From: Pluralibacter sp. UBA7423
GTDB taxonomy: Bacteria > Pseudomonadota > Gammaproteobacteria > Enterobacterales > Enterobacteriaceae
DNA: 64,000 nt
Assembly: GCA_002470465.1 (NCBI GenBank)
Contig: DKMD01000025.1
Span: 1 to 64,000, forward strand
Direction: 5' to 3'
The notes beneath the pieces are model-generated. The model was not told the DNA's origin and searched no databases. It was given only the letters and a program-made list of their open reading frames with translations. Position 1 is the stretch's first letter. Every line of letters begins with the position of its first letter. The translations under genes were made by a program, and so were the position numbers. Of the stretch, positions 1 through 10,065 are shown piece by piece.

Positions 1-81
1 GCTGCTGGAGTGTTTTGCCACCGCTTCGGTGAAATGCACTGTCGTTCATCCCGGGCTTATCAACAGCGGAAGGATGATGTC
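1..81 (+). promoter_or_regulatory. motA leader and ribosome binding site
   Basis: Untranslated stretch ahead of motA. A purine-rich site (GGAAGGA, about 69-75) lies just before the GTG at 82, which decides the motA start. A small inverted repeat, CACCG-ctt-CGGTG, lies near 20-32. No FliA promoter for motA is seen in these 81 bases, so it should lie upstream of the window. Confidence 0.5.
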
Positions 82-972
82 GTGCTTATCTTATTAGGTT
101 ACCTGGTTGTTCTTGGTACAGTCTTCGGCGGGTATGCATTTACCGGCGGACACCTTGGGGCACTCTATCAGCCTGCAGAATTGATCATTATCGCCGGCGC
201 AGGGATAGGGGCGTTTATCGTTGGCAACAACGGGAAAGCCATCAAGGGCACGCTGAAGGCGCTGCCGTTGCTGTTTCGTCGTTCGAAGTACACCAAAAGT
301 ATGTACATGGATCTGCTGGCGCTGCTGTACCGGCTGATGGCCAAGTCGCGCCAGCAGGGGATGTTCTCGCTGGAGCGTGACATCGAAAATCCCACCGAGA
401 GCGAAATCTTTGCCAGCTATCCGCGCATTCTCGCCGATAAAGTGATGCTGGAGTTTATCGTCGACTACCTGCGCCTCATCATCAGCGGCAATATGAACAC
501 CTTCGAAATCGAAGCGCTGATGGACGAAGAGATCGAAACCCATGAAAGCGAAGCCGAAGTTCCGGCCAACAGCCTGGCCATCGTCGGTGATTCGCTGCCT
601 GCTTTCGGTATCGTGGCCGCGGTGATGGGCGTGGTGCACGCGCTGGGTTCAGCGGATCGCCCGGCGGCGGAACTGGGGGCGATGATCGCCCATGCGATGG
701 TCGGGACGTTCCTCGGTATATTGCTGGCCTACGGTTTTATTTCTCCGCTGGCGACGGTGCTGCGTCAGAAAAGTGCCGAAACCACTAAGATGATGCAGTG
801 CGTCAAAATCACGCTGCTGTCGAACCTCAACGGTTACGCACCGCCGATCGCGGTAGAGTTTGGCCGTAAAACGCTTTACTCCAGCGAACGTCCGTCTTTC
901 ATTGAGCTGGAAGAGCATGTGCGTGCAGTGCGTAATCCGTCGGCACAACAAACGACGACCGAGGACGCATGA
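82..972 (+). CDS. motA: flagellar motor stator protein MotA
   Basis: MotA is the inner-membrane stator subunit that forms the proton channel with MotB and pushes on FliG to turn the flagellum. The protein has 296 residues, close to the 295 of E. coli MotA, and begins like it ([10 protein letters not shown]). The GTG start follows a good ribosome binding site; the frame is open further upstream but without enteric similarity. Arg90 and Glu98 of the cytoplasmic loop, which contact FliG, are present, as are the channel prolines Pro173 and Pro222. Hydrophobic segments are visible at both ends of the protein. The stop overlaps the motB start by 4 bases (ATGA), so the two are translationally coupled. 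Confidence 0.97.
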   Translation: MLILLGYLVVLGTVFGGYAFTGGHLGALYQPAELIIIAGAGIGAFIVGNNGKAIKGTLKALPLLFRRSKYTKSMYMDLLALLYRLMAKSRQQGMFSLERDIENPTESEIFASYPRILADKVMLEFIVDYLRLIISGNMNTFEIEALMDEEIETHESEAEVPANSLAIVGDSLPAFGIVAAVMGVVHALGSADRPAAELGAMIAHAMVGTFLGILLAYGFISPLATVLRQKSAETTKMMQCVKITLLSNLNGYAPPIAVEFGRKTLYSSERPSFIELEEHVRAVRNPSAQQTTTEDA

Positions 973-1898
973 AAAACCAGGCTCACCCGATAGTCGTCGT
1001 CAGGCGACGCAAGCACAAAAACCACAGCGGGGCCGGACACGGCTCGTGGAAAATTGCTTACGCCGATTTTATGACCGCGATGATGGCGTTCTTTCTGGTG
1101 ATGTGGCTTATCTCCATCTCCAGCCCGAAAGAGCTTATTCAGATCGCCGAATATTTCCGTACGCCGCTGGCGACTGCGGTGACCGGCGGCTCACGCATAT
1201 CCGAAAGCCAAAGCCCGATCCCCGGCGGTGGGGACGACTACACCCAGCGCCAGGGCGAAGTGAAAAAAGAGCCGAATATCGATGAGCTGAAAAAGCGCAT
1301 GGAGCAGAACCGGCTGAAGAAAGTTCGCGGCGAGCTGGATCAGCTGATCGAGTCCGATCCGAAGCTGAAAGCCCTGCGCCAGTACCTGAAAATCGATCTG
1401 GTGCAGGAAGGACTGCGCATTCAGATTATCGACAGCCAGAACCGCCCGATGTTTAAAACCGGCAGCGCGGAGGTGGAGTCCTACATGCGCGACATTCTGC
1501 GCGCCATTGCGCCGGTACTGAATGAAGTGCCGAACAAAATCAGTCTTTCAGGCCACACCGATGATTACCCGTATGCTACGGGTGACAGAGGTTACAGCAA
1601 CTGGGAGCTCTCCGCCGATCGCGCTAACGCCTCGCGTCGGGAGCTGGTCGCAGGGGGCCTGGACGACGGCAAAGTGCTGCGGGTGATCGGCATGGCCAAC
1701 ACCATGAAGTTACAGCCGCACGGCGGAGATGACGCTATCAACCGCCGCATCAGTTTACTGGTGCTCAATTCACAGGCTGAGCAGGCAATCCTCCATGAGA
1801 ACGCCGAAAGCCAGAACGAACCGTTAAGCGTATTACAGCAACCGGGGGCGCTGCCTCCGGCGGCCAGTCCCACATCGCCACAATCTCTACAGAGGTGA
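969..1898 (+). CDS. motB: flagellar motor stator protein MotB
   Basis: MotB anchors the stator to peptidoglycan and carries the proton-binding aspartate. The 309 residues match the family length of about 308. A positively charged N-terminus is followed by a single membrane segment starting [10 protein letters not shown]; Asp33 is the counterpart of the essential Asp32 of E. coli. The C-terminal half is an OmpA-like peptidoglycan-binding domain with the LSGHTDD and NWELSADRA motifs at about 195-220. It starts inside the motA stop codon and ends 4 bases before cheA, consistent with one motA-motB-cheA-cheW transcript. Confidence 0.97.
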   Translation: MKNQAHPIVVVRRRKHKNHSGAGHGSWKIAYADFMTAMMAFFLVMWLISISSPKELIQIAEYFRTPLATAVTGGSRISESQSPIPGGGDDYTQRQGEVKKEPNIDELKKRMEQNRLKKVRGELDQLIESDPKLKALRQYLKIDLVQEGLRIQIIDSQNRPMFKTGSAEVESYMRDILRAIAPVLNEVPNKISLSGHTDDYPYATGDRGYSNWELSADRANASRRELVAGGLDDGKVLRVIGMANTMKLQPHGGDDAINRRISLLVLNSQAEQAILHENAESQNEPLSVLQQPGALPPAASPTSPQSLQR

Positions 1899-1902
1899 TA
1901 GC

Positions 1903-3933
1903 GTGAGCATGGATATCAGCGATTTTTATCAGACATTTTTCGATGAAGCCGACGAGTTGTTGGCTGACATGGAGCAGCACCTGCTGGATCTCGTCCCGGA
2001 AGCCCCTGACGCCGAGCAGCTAAACGCTATTTTTCGCGCGGCGCACTCCATCAAAGGCGGCGCAGGCACATTCGGCTTTAGCGTCTTGCAGGAAACCACT
2101 CACCTGATGGAAAACCTGCTGGATGACGCCCGACGCGGTGAGATGCAGCTCAATACCGACATTATCAACCTGTTTTTGGAAACGAAAGACATCATGCAGG
2201 AACAGCTCGATGCTTATAAAAGCTCGCAGGAGCCGGACGCTGCCAGCTTCGAATATATTTGTCAGGCCCTGCGCCAGCTGGCTTTAGAAGCCAAAGGCGA
2301 AGCCGTGCCTTCCGCATCAGGCGCAAAACTGAGCGTTGTGGAAAACGAAGCACCAGAAAGTGAAGTGGCGATAGCGCCTGCGCAGCCCGGCGGTCAGACC
2401 CGCATCGTGCTTTCCCGCCTGAAGAGCGGTGAGCCGGAGATGTTGCAGGAAGAGCTGAGCAACCTCGCACAAATTAGCCAGGTGGTGAAAACGGCGGATT
2501 CTCTCAGTGCGAATCTCGACGGCGCGGTGTCGCAGGATGACATCGTGGCGGTGCTGTGCTTCGTTATTGAAGCCGACCAGATTGCGTTTGAAACCGCCCC
2601 AGCGGCGGTGGCTGAAACTCCGGCGGTGACCGTAGTGGAAACGGCTGAAGCACCTGCCGTGGTTAACGCCCCGGTACTGAAAGCCGTGCCAAAAGAGGCT
2701 GCTGCTGCCCCACGTGCGGATCGCGAAAAACCGGCGCGCGTCAGCGAGTCGACCAGTATTCGCGTGGCGGTGGAGAAGGTCGATCAGCTGATTAACCTCG
2801 TTGGCGAACTGGTGATCACCCAGTCGATGCTGGCGCAGCGTTCCAATGAACTCGACCCGGTTCAGCACGGTGACCTGATCACCAGCATGGGACAGCTTGA
2901 GCGCAACGCCCGCGATCTGCAGGAATCGGTGATGTCGATTCGTATGATGCCAATGGAATACGTCTTCAGTCGCTTCCCGCGCCTGGTGCGTGACCTGGCG
3001 AGCAAGCTCAATAAACAGGTGGAACTGACCCTGATGGGCAGCTCTACCGAGCTGGATAAAAGCTTAATCGAGCGCATTATTGACCCGCTGACGCACCTCG
3101 TGCGCAACAGCCTCGACCATGGCATTGAATCCCCGGAAAACCGCATGACGGCAGGAAAATCTGCCGTCGGCAACCTGATTCTTTCCGCAGAACATCAGGG
3201 CGGCAATATCTGCATTGAAGTCACCGACGACGGCGCAGGCCTTAACCGTGAGCGCATCCTGGCCAAGGCGCTTTCGCAGGGGATGGCGGTGAACGAAAAC
3301 ATGACCGACGAAGAGGTCGGCATGCTGATTTTCGCGCCGGGCTTCTCCACCGCCGAGCAGGTGACCGACGTCTCCGGGCGTGGCGTAGGCATGGACGTAG
3401 TGAAACGGAACATCCAGGAGATGGGCGGCCACGTTGAGATTAAATCGAAGCAGGGCGCGGGGACCACAATCCGTATTCTGCTGCCGCTGACGCTGGCGAT
3501 CCTCGACGGTATGTCCGTTAAGGTGAGCGGCGAAGTGTTTATTCTGCCGCTCAACGCAGTAATGGAATCCCTCCAGCCGCGCGAAGAAGACTTACATCCG
3601 CTGGCAGGCGGCGAGCGCGTGCTGGAAGTGCGCGGTGAATATCTGCCGCTGGTGGAGCTGTGGAAAGTCTTTGATGTTCAGGGCGCCAAAACCGAAGCGA
3701 CCCAGGGCATCGTGGTTATCCTGCAAAGTGCAGGCCGCCGCTACGCGCTGCTGGTGGATCAACTGATCGGCCAGCATCAGGTGGTGGTGAAAAATCTGGA
3801 AAGCAACTACCGCAAAGTACCGGGCATCTCAGCCGCCACCATCCTCGGCGACGGCAGCGTGGCGCTGATCGTCGATGTTCAGGCTTTGCAGGGTTTGAAT
3901 CGTGAACAACGTGTGGCGTACAGCGCTGCCTGA
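1903..3933 (+). CDS. cheA: chemotaxis histidine kinase CheA
   Basis: CheA is the soluble histidine kinase of the chemoreceptor array. It phosphorylates CheY and CheB. The 676 residues exceed E. coli CheA (654), with the extra length in the Ala/Pro-rich linker around 230-275. Domains in order: HPt (P1) with the phospho-acceptor His48 in AAHSIKGG; the CheY/CheB-binding P2; dimerisation P3; the ATPase P4 with N box [15 protein letters not shown] and GRGVGMD; and the CheW-like P5. The start is GTG, as in E. coli. Met98 (ATG at 2194) corresponds to the internal start of the short form CheA-S, which lacks His48 and binds CheZ. Confidence 0.97.
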   Translation: MSMDISDFYQTFFDEADELLADMEQHLLDLVPEAPDAEQLNAIFRAAHSIKGGAGTFGFSVLQETTHLMENLLDDARRGEMQLNTDIINLFLETKDIMQEQLDAYKSSQEPDAASFEYICQALRQLALEAKGEAVPSASGAKLSVVENEAPESEVAIAPAQPGGQTRIVLSRLKSGEPEMLQEELSNLAQISQVVKTADSLSANLDGAVSQDDIVAVLCFVIEADQIAFETAPAAVAETPAVTVVETAEAPAVVNAPVLKAVPKEAAAAPRADREKPARVSESTSIRVAVEKVDQLINLVGELVITQSMLAQRSNELDPVQHGDLITSMGQLERNARDLQESVMSIRMMPMEYVFSRFPRLVRDLASKLNKQVELTLMGSSTELDKSLIERIIDPLTHLVRNSLDHGIESPENRMTAGKSAVGNLILSAEHQGGNICIEVTDDGAGLNRERILAKALSQGMAVNENMTDEEVGMLIFAPGFSTAEQVTDVSGRGVGMDVVKRNIQEMGGHVEIKSKQGAGTTIRILLPLTLAILDGMSVKVSGEVFILPLNAVMESLQPREEDLHPLAGGERVLEVRGEYLPLVELWKVFDVQGAKTEATQGIVVILQSAGRRYALLVDQLIGQHQVVVKNLESNYRKVPGISAATILGDGSVALIVDVQALQGLNREQRVAYSAA

Positions 3934-3952
3934 TGCTTAAGAAGGGAAAAAA

Positions 3953-4456
3953 ATGACCGGTATGACGAACGTAGCAAAACTGGCGGGCGAGCCATCGGGC
4001 CAGGAATTCCTGGTCTTCACGTTGGGGGATGAAGAGTACGGGATTGATATCCTGAAGGTGCAGGAGATTCGCGGTTACGATCAGGTGACGCGTATCGCGA
4101 ACACGCCATCGTTCATCAAAGGCGTGACTAACCTGCGTGGCGTGATTGTGCCGATCGTCGATCTGCGCGTGAAATTTAGTCAGCAGGACGTAGAGTATAA
4201 CGACAATACGGTAGTGATCGTGCTGAACCTGAGCCAGCGCGTGGTGGGCATTGTGGTTGATGGTGTGTCCGACGTGCTGTCGCTCGCCGCCGATCAGATT
4301 CGCCCTGCGCCGGAGTTTGCCGTGACGCTCTCCACTGAATACCTCACCGGCCTCGGCGCGCTCGGTGAGCGTATGCTGATTCTGGTTAACATCGAAAAGT
4401 TGCTCAACAGCGAAGAGATGGCCCTGCTTGATAACGCGGCGATAAGTGCCGCGTAA
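3953..4456 (+). CDS. cheW: chemotaxis coupling protein CheW
   Basis: CheW is the adaptor that links receptor tips to the CheA P5 domain. The 167 residues equal E. coli CheW in length and sequence features, including the start [10 protein letters not shown] and the CheW-domain core from about 15 to 155. It lies 19 bases after cheA with a good purine-rich site (AAGAAGGG) before the ATG. It is the last gene of this chemotaxis block: a hairpin and then a fimbrial operon follow, whereas in E. coli the next gene is tar. Confidence 0.97.
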   Translation: MTGMTNVAKLAGEPSGQEFLVFTLGDEEYGIDILKVQEIRGYDQVTRIANTPSFIKGVTNLRGVIVPIVDLRVKFSQQDVEYNDNTVVIVLNLSQRVVGIVVDGVSDVLSLAADQIRPAPEFAVTLSTEYLTGLGALGERMLILVNIEKLLNSEEMALLDNAAISAA

Positions 4457-4464
4457 TGATTTTC

Positions 4465-4490
4465 CCCCCGTCGCAATGGCGGGGGATTTT
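4465..4490 (+). terminator. probable terminator after cheW
   Basis: CCCCCG at 4465-4470 pairs with CGGGGG at 4480-4485 across a 9-base loop and is followed by ATTTT. The T-run is short, so termination may be partial. It is placed where the motAB-cheAW transcript should end. Confidence 0.5.
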
Positions 4491-4509
4491 CGCTCCATTT
4501 CACCCCCTC

Positions 4510-4536
4510 TAAACTCCCGGTAAGCTCGGCTAATAT
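4510..4536 (+). promoter_or_regulatory. weak FliA (sigma-28)-like box upstream of the fimbrial operon
   Basis: TAAACTCC, an 11-base spacer and GCTAATAT stand at the spacing of the FliA consensus (TAAAGTTT-N11-GCCGATAA). The match is 5 of 8 in each half, much poorer than the box at 10066-10092. It could be a chance match. Confidence 0.2.
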
Positions 4537-4801
4537 CTCCCTGAAAATGCTGTGTGATTTAGATCGCAATAGTCGCAATATATTCTCTGCAACTTGTCAT
4601 TTCTTCCTGCCGACTCGCTGGTAATTAGCTGATTAATAAAAACTAAACGTGTAAATAACGCGAAAGACTTAATTTGTGTAGCAAAGTTGGTTGAATGAAA
4701 ACCCTGAACTAGATTTCAGTTAAGGTGGCCGCAACGGCAGCCCGATAACCGACTGACGCAAAACAGAAAAGCGCCAGGACTTCTGACCCCGGAGACGCCC
4801 C

Positions 4802-5371
4802 ATGAAGAGAACACGTCTTCTTCTGACCGCAGCGAGTTTTCTGGCGCTGACCGGCCCGGCAGCCCAGGCCGTTACGAGCCTCGGGACCATTGCCGCCACC
4901 CTGACGCTGACCAACGGCTGCCTGATAAACGGCTCCCCAAGCCAGAGCGGCATCAACTTCGGTACGCTCGATTTTGGTACGCATCCTGCCACCTTCTCAA
5001 CGCTTACCACGCAGCTGACCGGCGCCAGCGGCGGGAATACGTTTACCGTTCAGTGCACCACCAGCAGCTATACGGTGACCATTACCGGTAACACTAACAG
5101 CACCGCGCCGACTACCGTGGTCGGTACGCCAGGCACACCAGGCCGCTACCTGCTCAGCACCACCGATGCCACGCAGGGCGTGGCCTACAGCCTCTATAGC
5201 GACAGCGGTTACAGCAACGTGGTGGCTAACAACGCCGCTTTACCAATTGCTTCCACTACGGACGGGGTTGACAGCTACACCCTGTACGGACGCATTCAGG
5301 GTGGTGGTAACAGCGTGACCGTTGTGCCGGGAACTTACACCGACACGATTAACGTTAGCGTCAACTATTAA
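4802..5371 (+). CDS. spore coat U domain pilin (Csu-type fimbrial major subunit)
   Basis: A secreted pilin of the archaic (Csu, sigma-type) chaperone-usher class. It has 189 residues with a signal peptide (MKRTRLLLTAASFLALT..., cleavage near AQA, residue 23) and one spore coat U domain. That domain shows the typical INFGTLDFG pattern, paired cysteines (NGC, VQC) and the C-terminal donor-strand ending GTYTDTINVSVNY. Low-complexity Thr/Ser/Gly composition fits a beta-sandwich pilin. It is first in a five-gene operon with chaperone, usher and tip protein, so it is probably the main shaft subunit (CsuA/B role). Assignment as major subunit is by position, not proven. Confidence 0.85.
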   Translation: MKRTRLLLTAASFLALTGPAAQAVTSLGTIAATLTLTNGCLINGSPSQSGINFGTLDFGTHPATFSTLTTQLTGASGGNTFTVQCTTSSYTVTITGNTNSTAPTTVVGTPGTPGRYLLSTTDATQGVAYSLYSDSGYSNVVANNAALPIASTTDGVDSYTLYGRIQGGGNSVTVVPGTYTDTINVSVNY

Positions 5372-5379
5372 GCCCACGA

Positions 5380-5931
5380 ATGACATTGGGTGTGACGGGC
5401 TTCCTGCGGGCAGCCAGGGGATGGCTGCGCCTTGTTCAACTGGTTGTGCTGCTGGCTCAGGGCTTTCCGGTGAGTGCGCTGACGGTCACTTCCCAGTCAT
5501 TCAAGGTCAGTGCCACCATCACGCCGGGCTGTTCCATGGCGATGGGCACCGGCGGGGCGATGGGCACGCTGAACTTCGGCAGCTACAGCGGCGTGAAGTC
5601 GGGGCAGATAAGTACGCAGTTTGTGCCAGCTGCGTCTCTGTCGCTGGCCTGCACGCCCGGCGTTGCGCTCAGCATGACCATTGACGGCGGGAAAAACTAC
5701 ACCACCGTGCGCAATATGCAGCGCTCCGGCGGGACGGATAAAGTGCCGTACAGGCTCTACAGCAGCAGTGGGCTTGCGGCCAATACGGAAATCCTGGTCA
5801 ACCAGCCCGTGTCGGTGACCTACAGCAATGGCGATAATATCGCGCTGACGCTTTATGGCGCGGCGCAACTGACCGGGTTCAGCCCGGCAGGGACTTACAG
5901 CGATCAACTGACCGTGACGTTGTCATGGTAA
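5380..5931 (+). CDS. spore coat U domain pilin, second (minor) subunit
   Basis: A second spore coat U domain protein of 183 residues, 8 bases after the first. It has a long N-terminal hydrophobic stretch (about 12-33) acting as signal peptide, then a pilin core with cysteines in TPGCSM and LACTPG, the LNFGSYSGV motif and the terminal GTYSDQLTVTLSW strand. It matches a CsuA- or CsuB-like minor subunit. The ribosome binding site before the ATG is poor. An in-frame GTG at 5392 is an alternative, and translation may be coupled to the preceding gene. Acinetobacter csu operons carry three such small pilin genes; only two are present here. Confidence 0.82.
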   Translation: MTLGVTGFLRAARGWLRLVQLVVLLAQGFPVSALTVTSQSFKVSATITPGCSMAMGTGGAMGTLNFGSYSGVKSGQISTQFVPAASLSLACTPGVALSMTIDGGKNYTTVRNMQRSGGTDKVPYRLYSSSGLAANTEILVNQPVSVTYSNGDNIALTLYGAAQLTGFSPAGTYSDQLTVTLSW

Positions 5932-5946
5932 ATCAGGGAGAAACAC

Positions 5947-6711
5947 ATGAACTCAAGTTATCTGCCCCGCTTTTTAGCCCCAGCCTGTCTGAGCGCTTTC
6001 TGCCTGTTTTCATCCGGCGTACAGGCCGCCGCGACGGTGCTTATCTGGCCAATAGATCCCTTTCTCACGGCAGACAAAAAGGCCACCGAGCTGTGGATTG
6101 AGAACCAGGGCTCGGCCGCCACGACCATGCAGGTGCGTATTGTGCGCTGGCAGCAGGAAGGCGGTTTTGAACGCTACCAGCAGCAGCAGGATGTGGTGGC
6201 AAGTCCGCCGATCCTGCGCGTCGATCGCGGTGGTAAACAGCTGATTCGTTTGATCAAACAAGCCGATGTGCCGCAGGGCAAAGAGCTGGCCTACCGCGTT
6301 ATCATTGATGAAATCCCTCAACCCACCGATAACAGCAAGCCGCAGATGGGCCTCAAACTGCAAATGCGTTATTCGATCCCGCTATTTGTGTATGGCAGCG
6401 GTATGCCGGTGGAAGCGGAAGGGGCGAACCACGTGCTGGTCGACAGCCGTAATCTGAGCTGGAGCACGACTACGCTTGATGGCAAACCAGCCATCGTTGT
6501 GCGAAATCGGGATCGGGTGCACGTACGCCTGAGCCAGGTGTCCGTTCGCCAGGGAGGACGCGAGCGGGAGGTGGCGCCAGGCCTGCTGGGGTACGTGTTG
6601 CCCGGGCAGACGCGAAGCTGGCCGCTGCCTGACGGCGTCACGCATCCGACGGCCATCAGCGCGACCATTAATGCACAGGACGCGAAATGGCAGTCCGCTG
6701 CGGGCAACTGA
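5947..6711 (+). CDS. periplasmic fimbrial chaperone (PapD-like, CsuC-type)
   Basis: A chaperone that caps pilin subunits in the periplasm and delivers them to the usher. The 254 residues begin with a signal peptide ending near VQAA (about 28). The PapD-like N-terminal immunoglobulin domain carries WPIDPFLTADKKATELWIEN, the archaic-class variant of the edge strand. The second domain follows, with VVRNRDRVHVRLSQV at about 180-195. A good ribosome binding site (CAGGGAGAAAC) precedes the ATG. The 3' end overlaps the usher gene by 25 bases, implying coupled synthesis. Confidence 0.88.
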   Translation: MNSSYLPRFLAPACLSAFCLFSSGVQAAATVLIWPIDPFLTADKKATELWIENQGSAATTMQVRIVRWQQEGGFERYQQQQDVVASPPILRVDRGGKQLIRLIKQADVPQGKELAYRVIIDEIPQPTDNSKPQMGLKLQMRYSIPLFVYGSGMPVEAEGANHVLVDSRNLSWSTTTLDGKPAIVVRNRDRVHVRLSQVSVRQGGREREVAPGLLGYVLPGQTRSWPLPDGVTHPTAISATINAQDAKWQSAAGN

Positions 6712-9074
6712 CTAAATTTGCCATGTACACGTTACTGTTAAGCTCAGGTCTTTGTCAGGCGGAATCGGGCGACGATCTGCTGCCCCCGCCGCCGGATGCC
6801 CGGACCATTAATCAGCAGTCGGTGTATCAGCTGGGGCTGGTGATTAACCATTACGATACGCAGATGGTCGTGCCGGTGACGCAAAAGGATAACCACTGGC
6901 TTATCGCTGGCGGCGACCTGCAGCGAGCCGGGTTGCCAGCTGCGCAGTTTCCGGCGGGAGAAGTCGATCTCTCGACGCAGAGTCAGGTTAAAACGGAATA
7001 CGACGGCAACGGCCAGCGGCTGCTGCTGACTGTGCCATCTGACTGGTTTGCAGCCAAAGAAGCGGCGTTTGGCGACGGCGTGATGCGGGTGAAACCGCTG
7101 GACGGCAGCGGAGCGCTGCTCAACTACGACTTCTACACCAGCCAGACCGAACAGGGTATGGGCCAGGCGGCCATCTGGCATGAGTTACGTTTATTTAGCG
7201 GCAAAAGTAGCCTCTCTTCAACCGGCTATGTCCGGCAAAGTCTCAGCGGCGATAATGCGCTGGAAGATGGCTATATGCGCTATGACACCACGCTGAGTTA
7301 TACCGATGACGACACGGCGCTGGAGTGGGCGCTGGGCGACACGCTCAGTGATTCACTGAGCTGGAGCAACAGCGTGCGCGTGGGCGGAATACGCATCGGG
7401 CGCGACTTTACTCTGCGGCCCGATCTGGTGACCTGGCCGCTGCCTGCTTTTTCCGGAGATGCGGCTGTGCCGACCTCGGTGGATCTGTTTATTGACGGCT
7501 ATCGGGCAGGCTCGACGCAGCTTCAGCCCGGTCCGTTCACGCTCACCAATCTGCCTTACATCAACGGGGCGGGCAATGCGGTACTGGTGACCACCGACGC
7601 GCTGGGCCGCCAGGTCAGCACCACGTTGCCCTTTTATGTCGCAAGTCAGATGCTTAAGCCCGGGCTCAGCGACGGGGCGGCCACCTTCGGGGCGCTGCGG
7701 CGCAACTACGGCATTGAGAATTTTGACTACGGCCCGGCGGTCGGCAGCGGAACGTATCGCTACGGCGTAAATGATTTTCTGACGCTGGAAAGCCATGCCG
7801 AAGGCGCTGACTCGCTGGCGCTGGGCGGAGCGGGCGCGCTGGTGAAAATTGGCCAGTTCGGCATCGTCAACGGCAGCTACACCCACAGCCAAATGTACGG
7901 CGAAGGCGGCCAGCAGCTGAACTGGGGCTATCAGTACAGCACCGGCGCGTTCAGCTTTATCACGCAGCACACCCATCGCGATAAAACCTTCGGTAACCTG
8001 GCGCTCTATGATGTGCCGCGCATGTATGACTCACAAAATAACCCTATCGCCAGCCTCAGCCAGCGCAGCGACCAGTATTCGCTGTCGCTGAACATGGGGA
8101 ACTACGGCAATATCGGGGCGGCGTGGATCGGCGTACAAAGTTTTGACAGCCAGAAGACGGAACTGCTGAACCTCTCCTGGAGCCGCAGCCTGTGGGGGGC
8201 CAGCAGCGTTTATCTGGCGGCGAGTCACGACCGCCAGCGCGGCGACTGGACGGTAGCGATGTCGCTGCAAATTCCGCTCGGCGATCGTGACAGCGTGGCG
8301 GTAAGCACAGAAAACACGCCGGATTACGGCAGCACTCAGCGCATCAACTACAACCACACCATGCCCTCCGACGGCGGCTTCAGCTGGAACCTGGCCTGGG
8401 CGCGGCAGTCGCGGTCGAGCAACTACCAGCAGGCCACGCTCGGCTGGCGCAACAACAACGTCGAGCTGCAGGGCGGCGGCTATGGTGAAGAAAATGAGAT
8501 GACCTGGTGGGGTGAGGCGATGGGCTCGCTGGTGCTGATGGACGGTCAGGCTTTTGCCGCCAATAGGATTAATGATGCGTTCGTGGTGGTGAGCACCGAC
8601 GGACAGCCGTCCGTGCCCGTTAATTACGAACATCAGCAGGTCGGCGAAACGGATGACAAGGGGTATCTGCTGATCAGCGGCGTCTCCGCCTGGTATCCGG
8701 CGAACTACAGTATCAACGCACTGAATCTGCCGGCGGATACGCAGCTTAAAGAGACGGAAAGGCGCATTGCGTTACGGCGTAACAGCGGCTATCTGCTTGA
8801 GTTCCCAGTGGAACAGGAGCGCGTCGGCAGCGTTATTCTGCATGATGAAGAAGGGGACGCGATACCGGTGGCAAGCATTGTGTCGCGCCCCGGAAAACCT
8901 GATGCGCCGGTGGGCTACGACGGCATTGCCTGGCTGGAAAACCTGAATGACACTAACGCGCTGACCGTAACCCTGCCGGGCGGCAAACGCTGCGCGGCAA
9001 GCTTCACTACCCGGCCTAATCCGGAGCATAAACTTCAGACCTACGGGCCGCTGATCTGTCGGGAGAGACAATAA
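6687..9074 (+). CDS. outer-membrane fimbrial usher (CsuD-type)
   Basis: The usher is the outer-membrane pore that assembles and exports the fimbria. The 795 residues are typical of archaic-class ushers. A signal peptide ends near GLCQA (about 25). The N-terminal chaperone-docking domain comes first, then the beta-barrel with the plug region around SVDLFIDGYRAGSTQLQPGPF (split here at the conserved DLFIDG), and C-terminal domains ending in a cysteine pair (RCAASF, LICRERQ). The start ATG at 6687 has AGGA six bases upstream and lies inside the chaperone gene; ATG 6723 is a less likely alternative. Its stop overlaps the next start by one base (TAATG). Confidence 0.9.
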   Translation: MAVRCGQLTKFAMYTLLLSSGLCQAESGDDLLPPPPDARTINQQSVYQLGLVINHYDTQMVVPVTQKDNHWLIAGGDLQRAGLPAAQFPAGEVDLSTQSQVKTEYDGNGQRLLLTVPSDWFAAKEAAFGDGVMRVKPLDGSGALLNYDFYTSQTEQGMGQAAIWHELRLFSGKSSLSSTGYVRQSLSGDNALEDGYMRYDTTLSYTDDDTALEWALGDTLSDSLSWSNSVRVGGIRIGRDFTLRPDLVTWPLPAFSGDAAVPTSVDLFIDGYRAGSTQLQPGPFTLTNLPYINGAGNAVLVTTDALGRQVSTTLPFYVASQMLKPGLSDGAATFGALRRNYGIENFDYGPAVGSGTYRYGVNDFLTLESHAEGADSLALGGAGALVKIGQFGIVNGSYTHSQMYGEGGQQLNWGYQYSTGAFSFITQHTHRDKTFGNLALYDVPRMYDSQNNPIASLSQRSDQYSLSLNMGNYGNIGAAWIGVQSFDSQKTELLNLSWSRSLWGASSVYLAASHDRQRGDWTVAMSLQIPLGDRDSVAVSTENTPDYGSTQRINYNHTMPSDGGFSWNLAWARQSRSSNYQQATLGWRNNNVELQGGGYGEENEMTWWGEAMGSLVLMDGQAFAANRINDAFVVVSTDGQPSVPVNYEHQQVGETDDKGYLLISGVSAWYPANYSINALNLPADTQLKETERRIALRRNSGYLLEFPVEQERVGSVILHDEEGDAIPVASIVSRPGKPDAPVGYDGIAWLENLNDTNALTVTLPGGKRCAASFTTRPNPEHKLQTYGPLICRERQ

Positions 9075-10045
9075 TGTTGCGCACTTTCGGGCTACCGATC
9101 CTGTTCTGGCTGATGAGCGCGCCGCTGTATGCGGCCTGTACGGTGGTGATGAATAATGCCTCGTTCGGCAGCCTTTCCTCCTTTACGGTCAAAAACACCG
9201 AACAACAAACGTCCGCGAATCTGGTGGTGACCTGCGATACGGTGCTGAATTTGCTCACCAACGATACGGTCTCAATGAATGTTCAGAGCGCTACGGTGAC
9301 TTCCGGCACGCGAGCCGCACTGAAACGTACGGATAACGCCACCATCCCTGACGTGGTGCCTGTCCGCGTATGCGGTACGAACTCATGTTCTAACAGCACC
9401 GAAACACCCGTCGGGCAAACTTACACCTGGAGCGGCAATACGCTGCTCGGGCTGCTTTCCTCCAAAAGCTACACGCTGCCTGTCTATTTTCGCACGGTAT
9501 CCGGGCAGAGCGTCAGCGCCGGGCCCTATCAGGTGACTGTGACGCTGAATGTGAGCTATAACGTATGCCCAACGGGCGTCCTCGGAATATGCCTCGGTAC
9601 GCCGCAAACCGGCACCGTGCCGGTGACAACGCAGCTCACCATGACCGTCACCACTGACTGCATTACTATCAGCGCGCCGGACGTCAATTTTGGTAGTGCG
9701 CCGCTGATAAGCGGTTTCTCCTCCGTATCGCAGTCGGTCGGTATCACCTGCACCAAAGGCAGCGTCTATACCGTCGGCATCAATAATGGCCTCAACGCTG
9801 GCACCGGCACGGTGCGCAAAATGGTCGCAGGCAGCAATTCAATAAGCTACGACATCTATAAAAGCACCACCAGCAATCGCTGGGGGCCGACAGGTACCGA
9901 CCGCTGGGCCAGCAGCGCTGCAAGCCTGGTCAGCACTGATGGCACTCTGAGCACCTATAACTACACCGCGAAGATCCTGAGCGGGCAGAGCACGCCGCCT
10001 GCGGGGACCTACACCGACACGCTGGTGGTGGACATAGCCTTCTGA
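9074..10045 (+). CDS. fimbrial tip protein with two spore coat U domains (CsuE-type)
   Basis: The last gene of the fimbrial operon encodes 323 residues. A signal peptide (MLRTFGLPILFWLMSAPLYA, cleaved near residue 21) is followed by two tandem spore coat U-like domains. The first spans about 22-165 and is rich in cysteines. The second spans about 170-323, with DVNFGSAPL, GITCTKGS and the terminal GTYTDTLVVDIAF. Two-domain proteins at this operon position are the tip adhesins (CsuE role) that bind surfaces in biofilm formation. The ligand cannot be read from the sequence. The gene ends 20 bases before the FliA promoter of tar, so the fimbrial block fills the cheW-tar gap completely. Confidence 0.85.
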   Translation: MLRTFGLPILFWLMSAPLYAACTVVMNNASFGSLSSFTVKNTEQQTSANLVVTCDTVLNLLTNDTVSMNVQSATVTSGTRAALKRTDNATIPDVVPVRVCGTNSCSNSTETPVGQTYTWSGNTLLGLLSSKSYTLPVYFRTVSGQSVSAGPYQVTVTLNVSYNVCPTGVLGICLGTPQTGTVPVTTQLTMTVTTDCITISAPDVNFGSAPLISGFSSVSQSVGITCTKGSVYTVGINNGLNAGTGTVRKMVAGSNSISYDIYKSTTSNRWGPTGTDRWASSAASLVSTDGTLSTYNYTAKILSGQSTPPAGTYTDTLVVDIAF

Positions 10046-10065
10046 TGAGGTGACCTAACGCAAAG

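Larger units (their letters stand above)
4457..4801. other. 345-bp gap between cheW and the fimbrial operon
   Basis: No gene is supported here. The gap holds the hairpin after cheW (4465-4490), a weak FliA-like box (4510-4536) and an AT-rich stretch (about 4620-4720) that should hold the promoter of the fimbrial operon. I could not pick out a clear sigma-70 promoter. A ribosome binding site (GGAGA, about 4791) lies before the first pilin gene. No direct or inverted repeat marking an insertion joint was found by eye. Confidence 0.5.
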
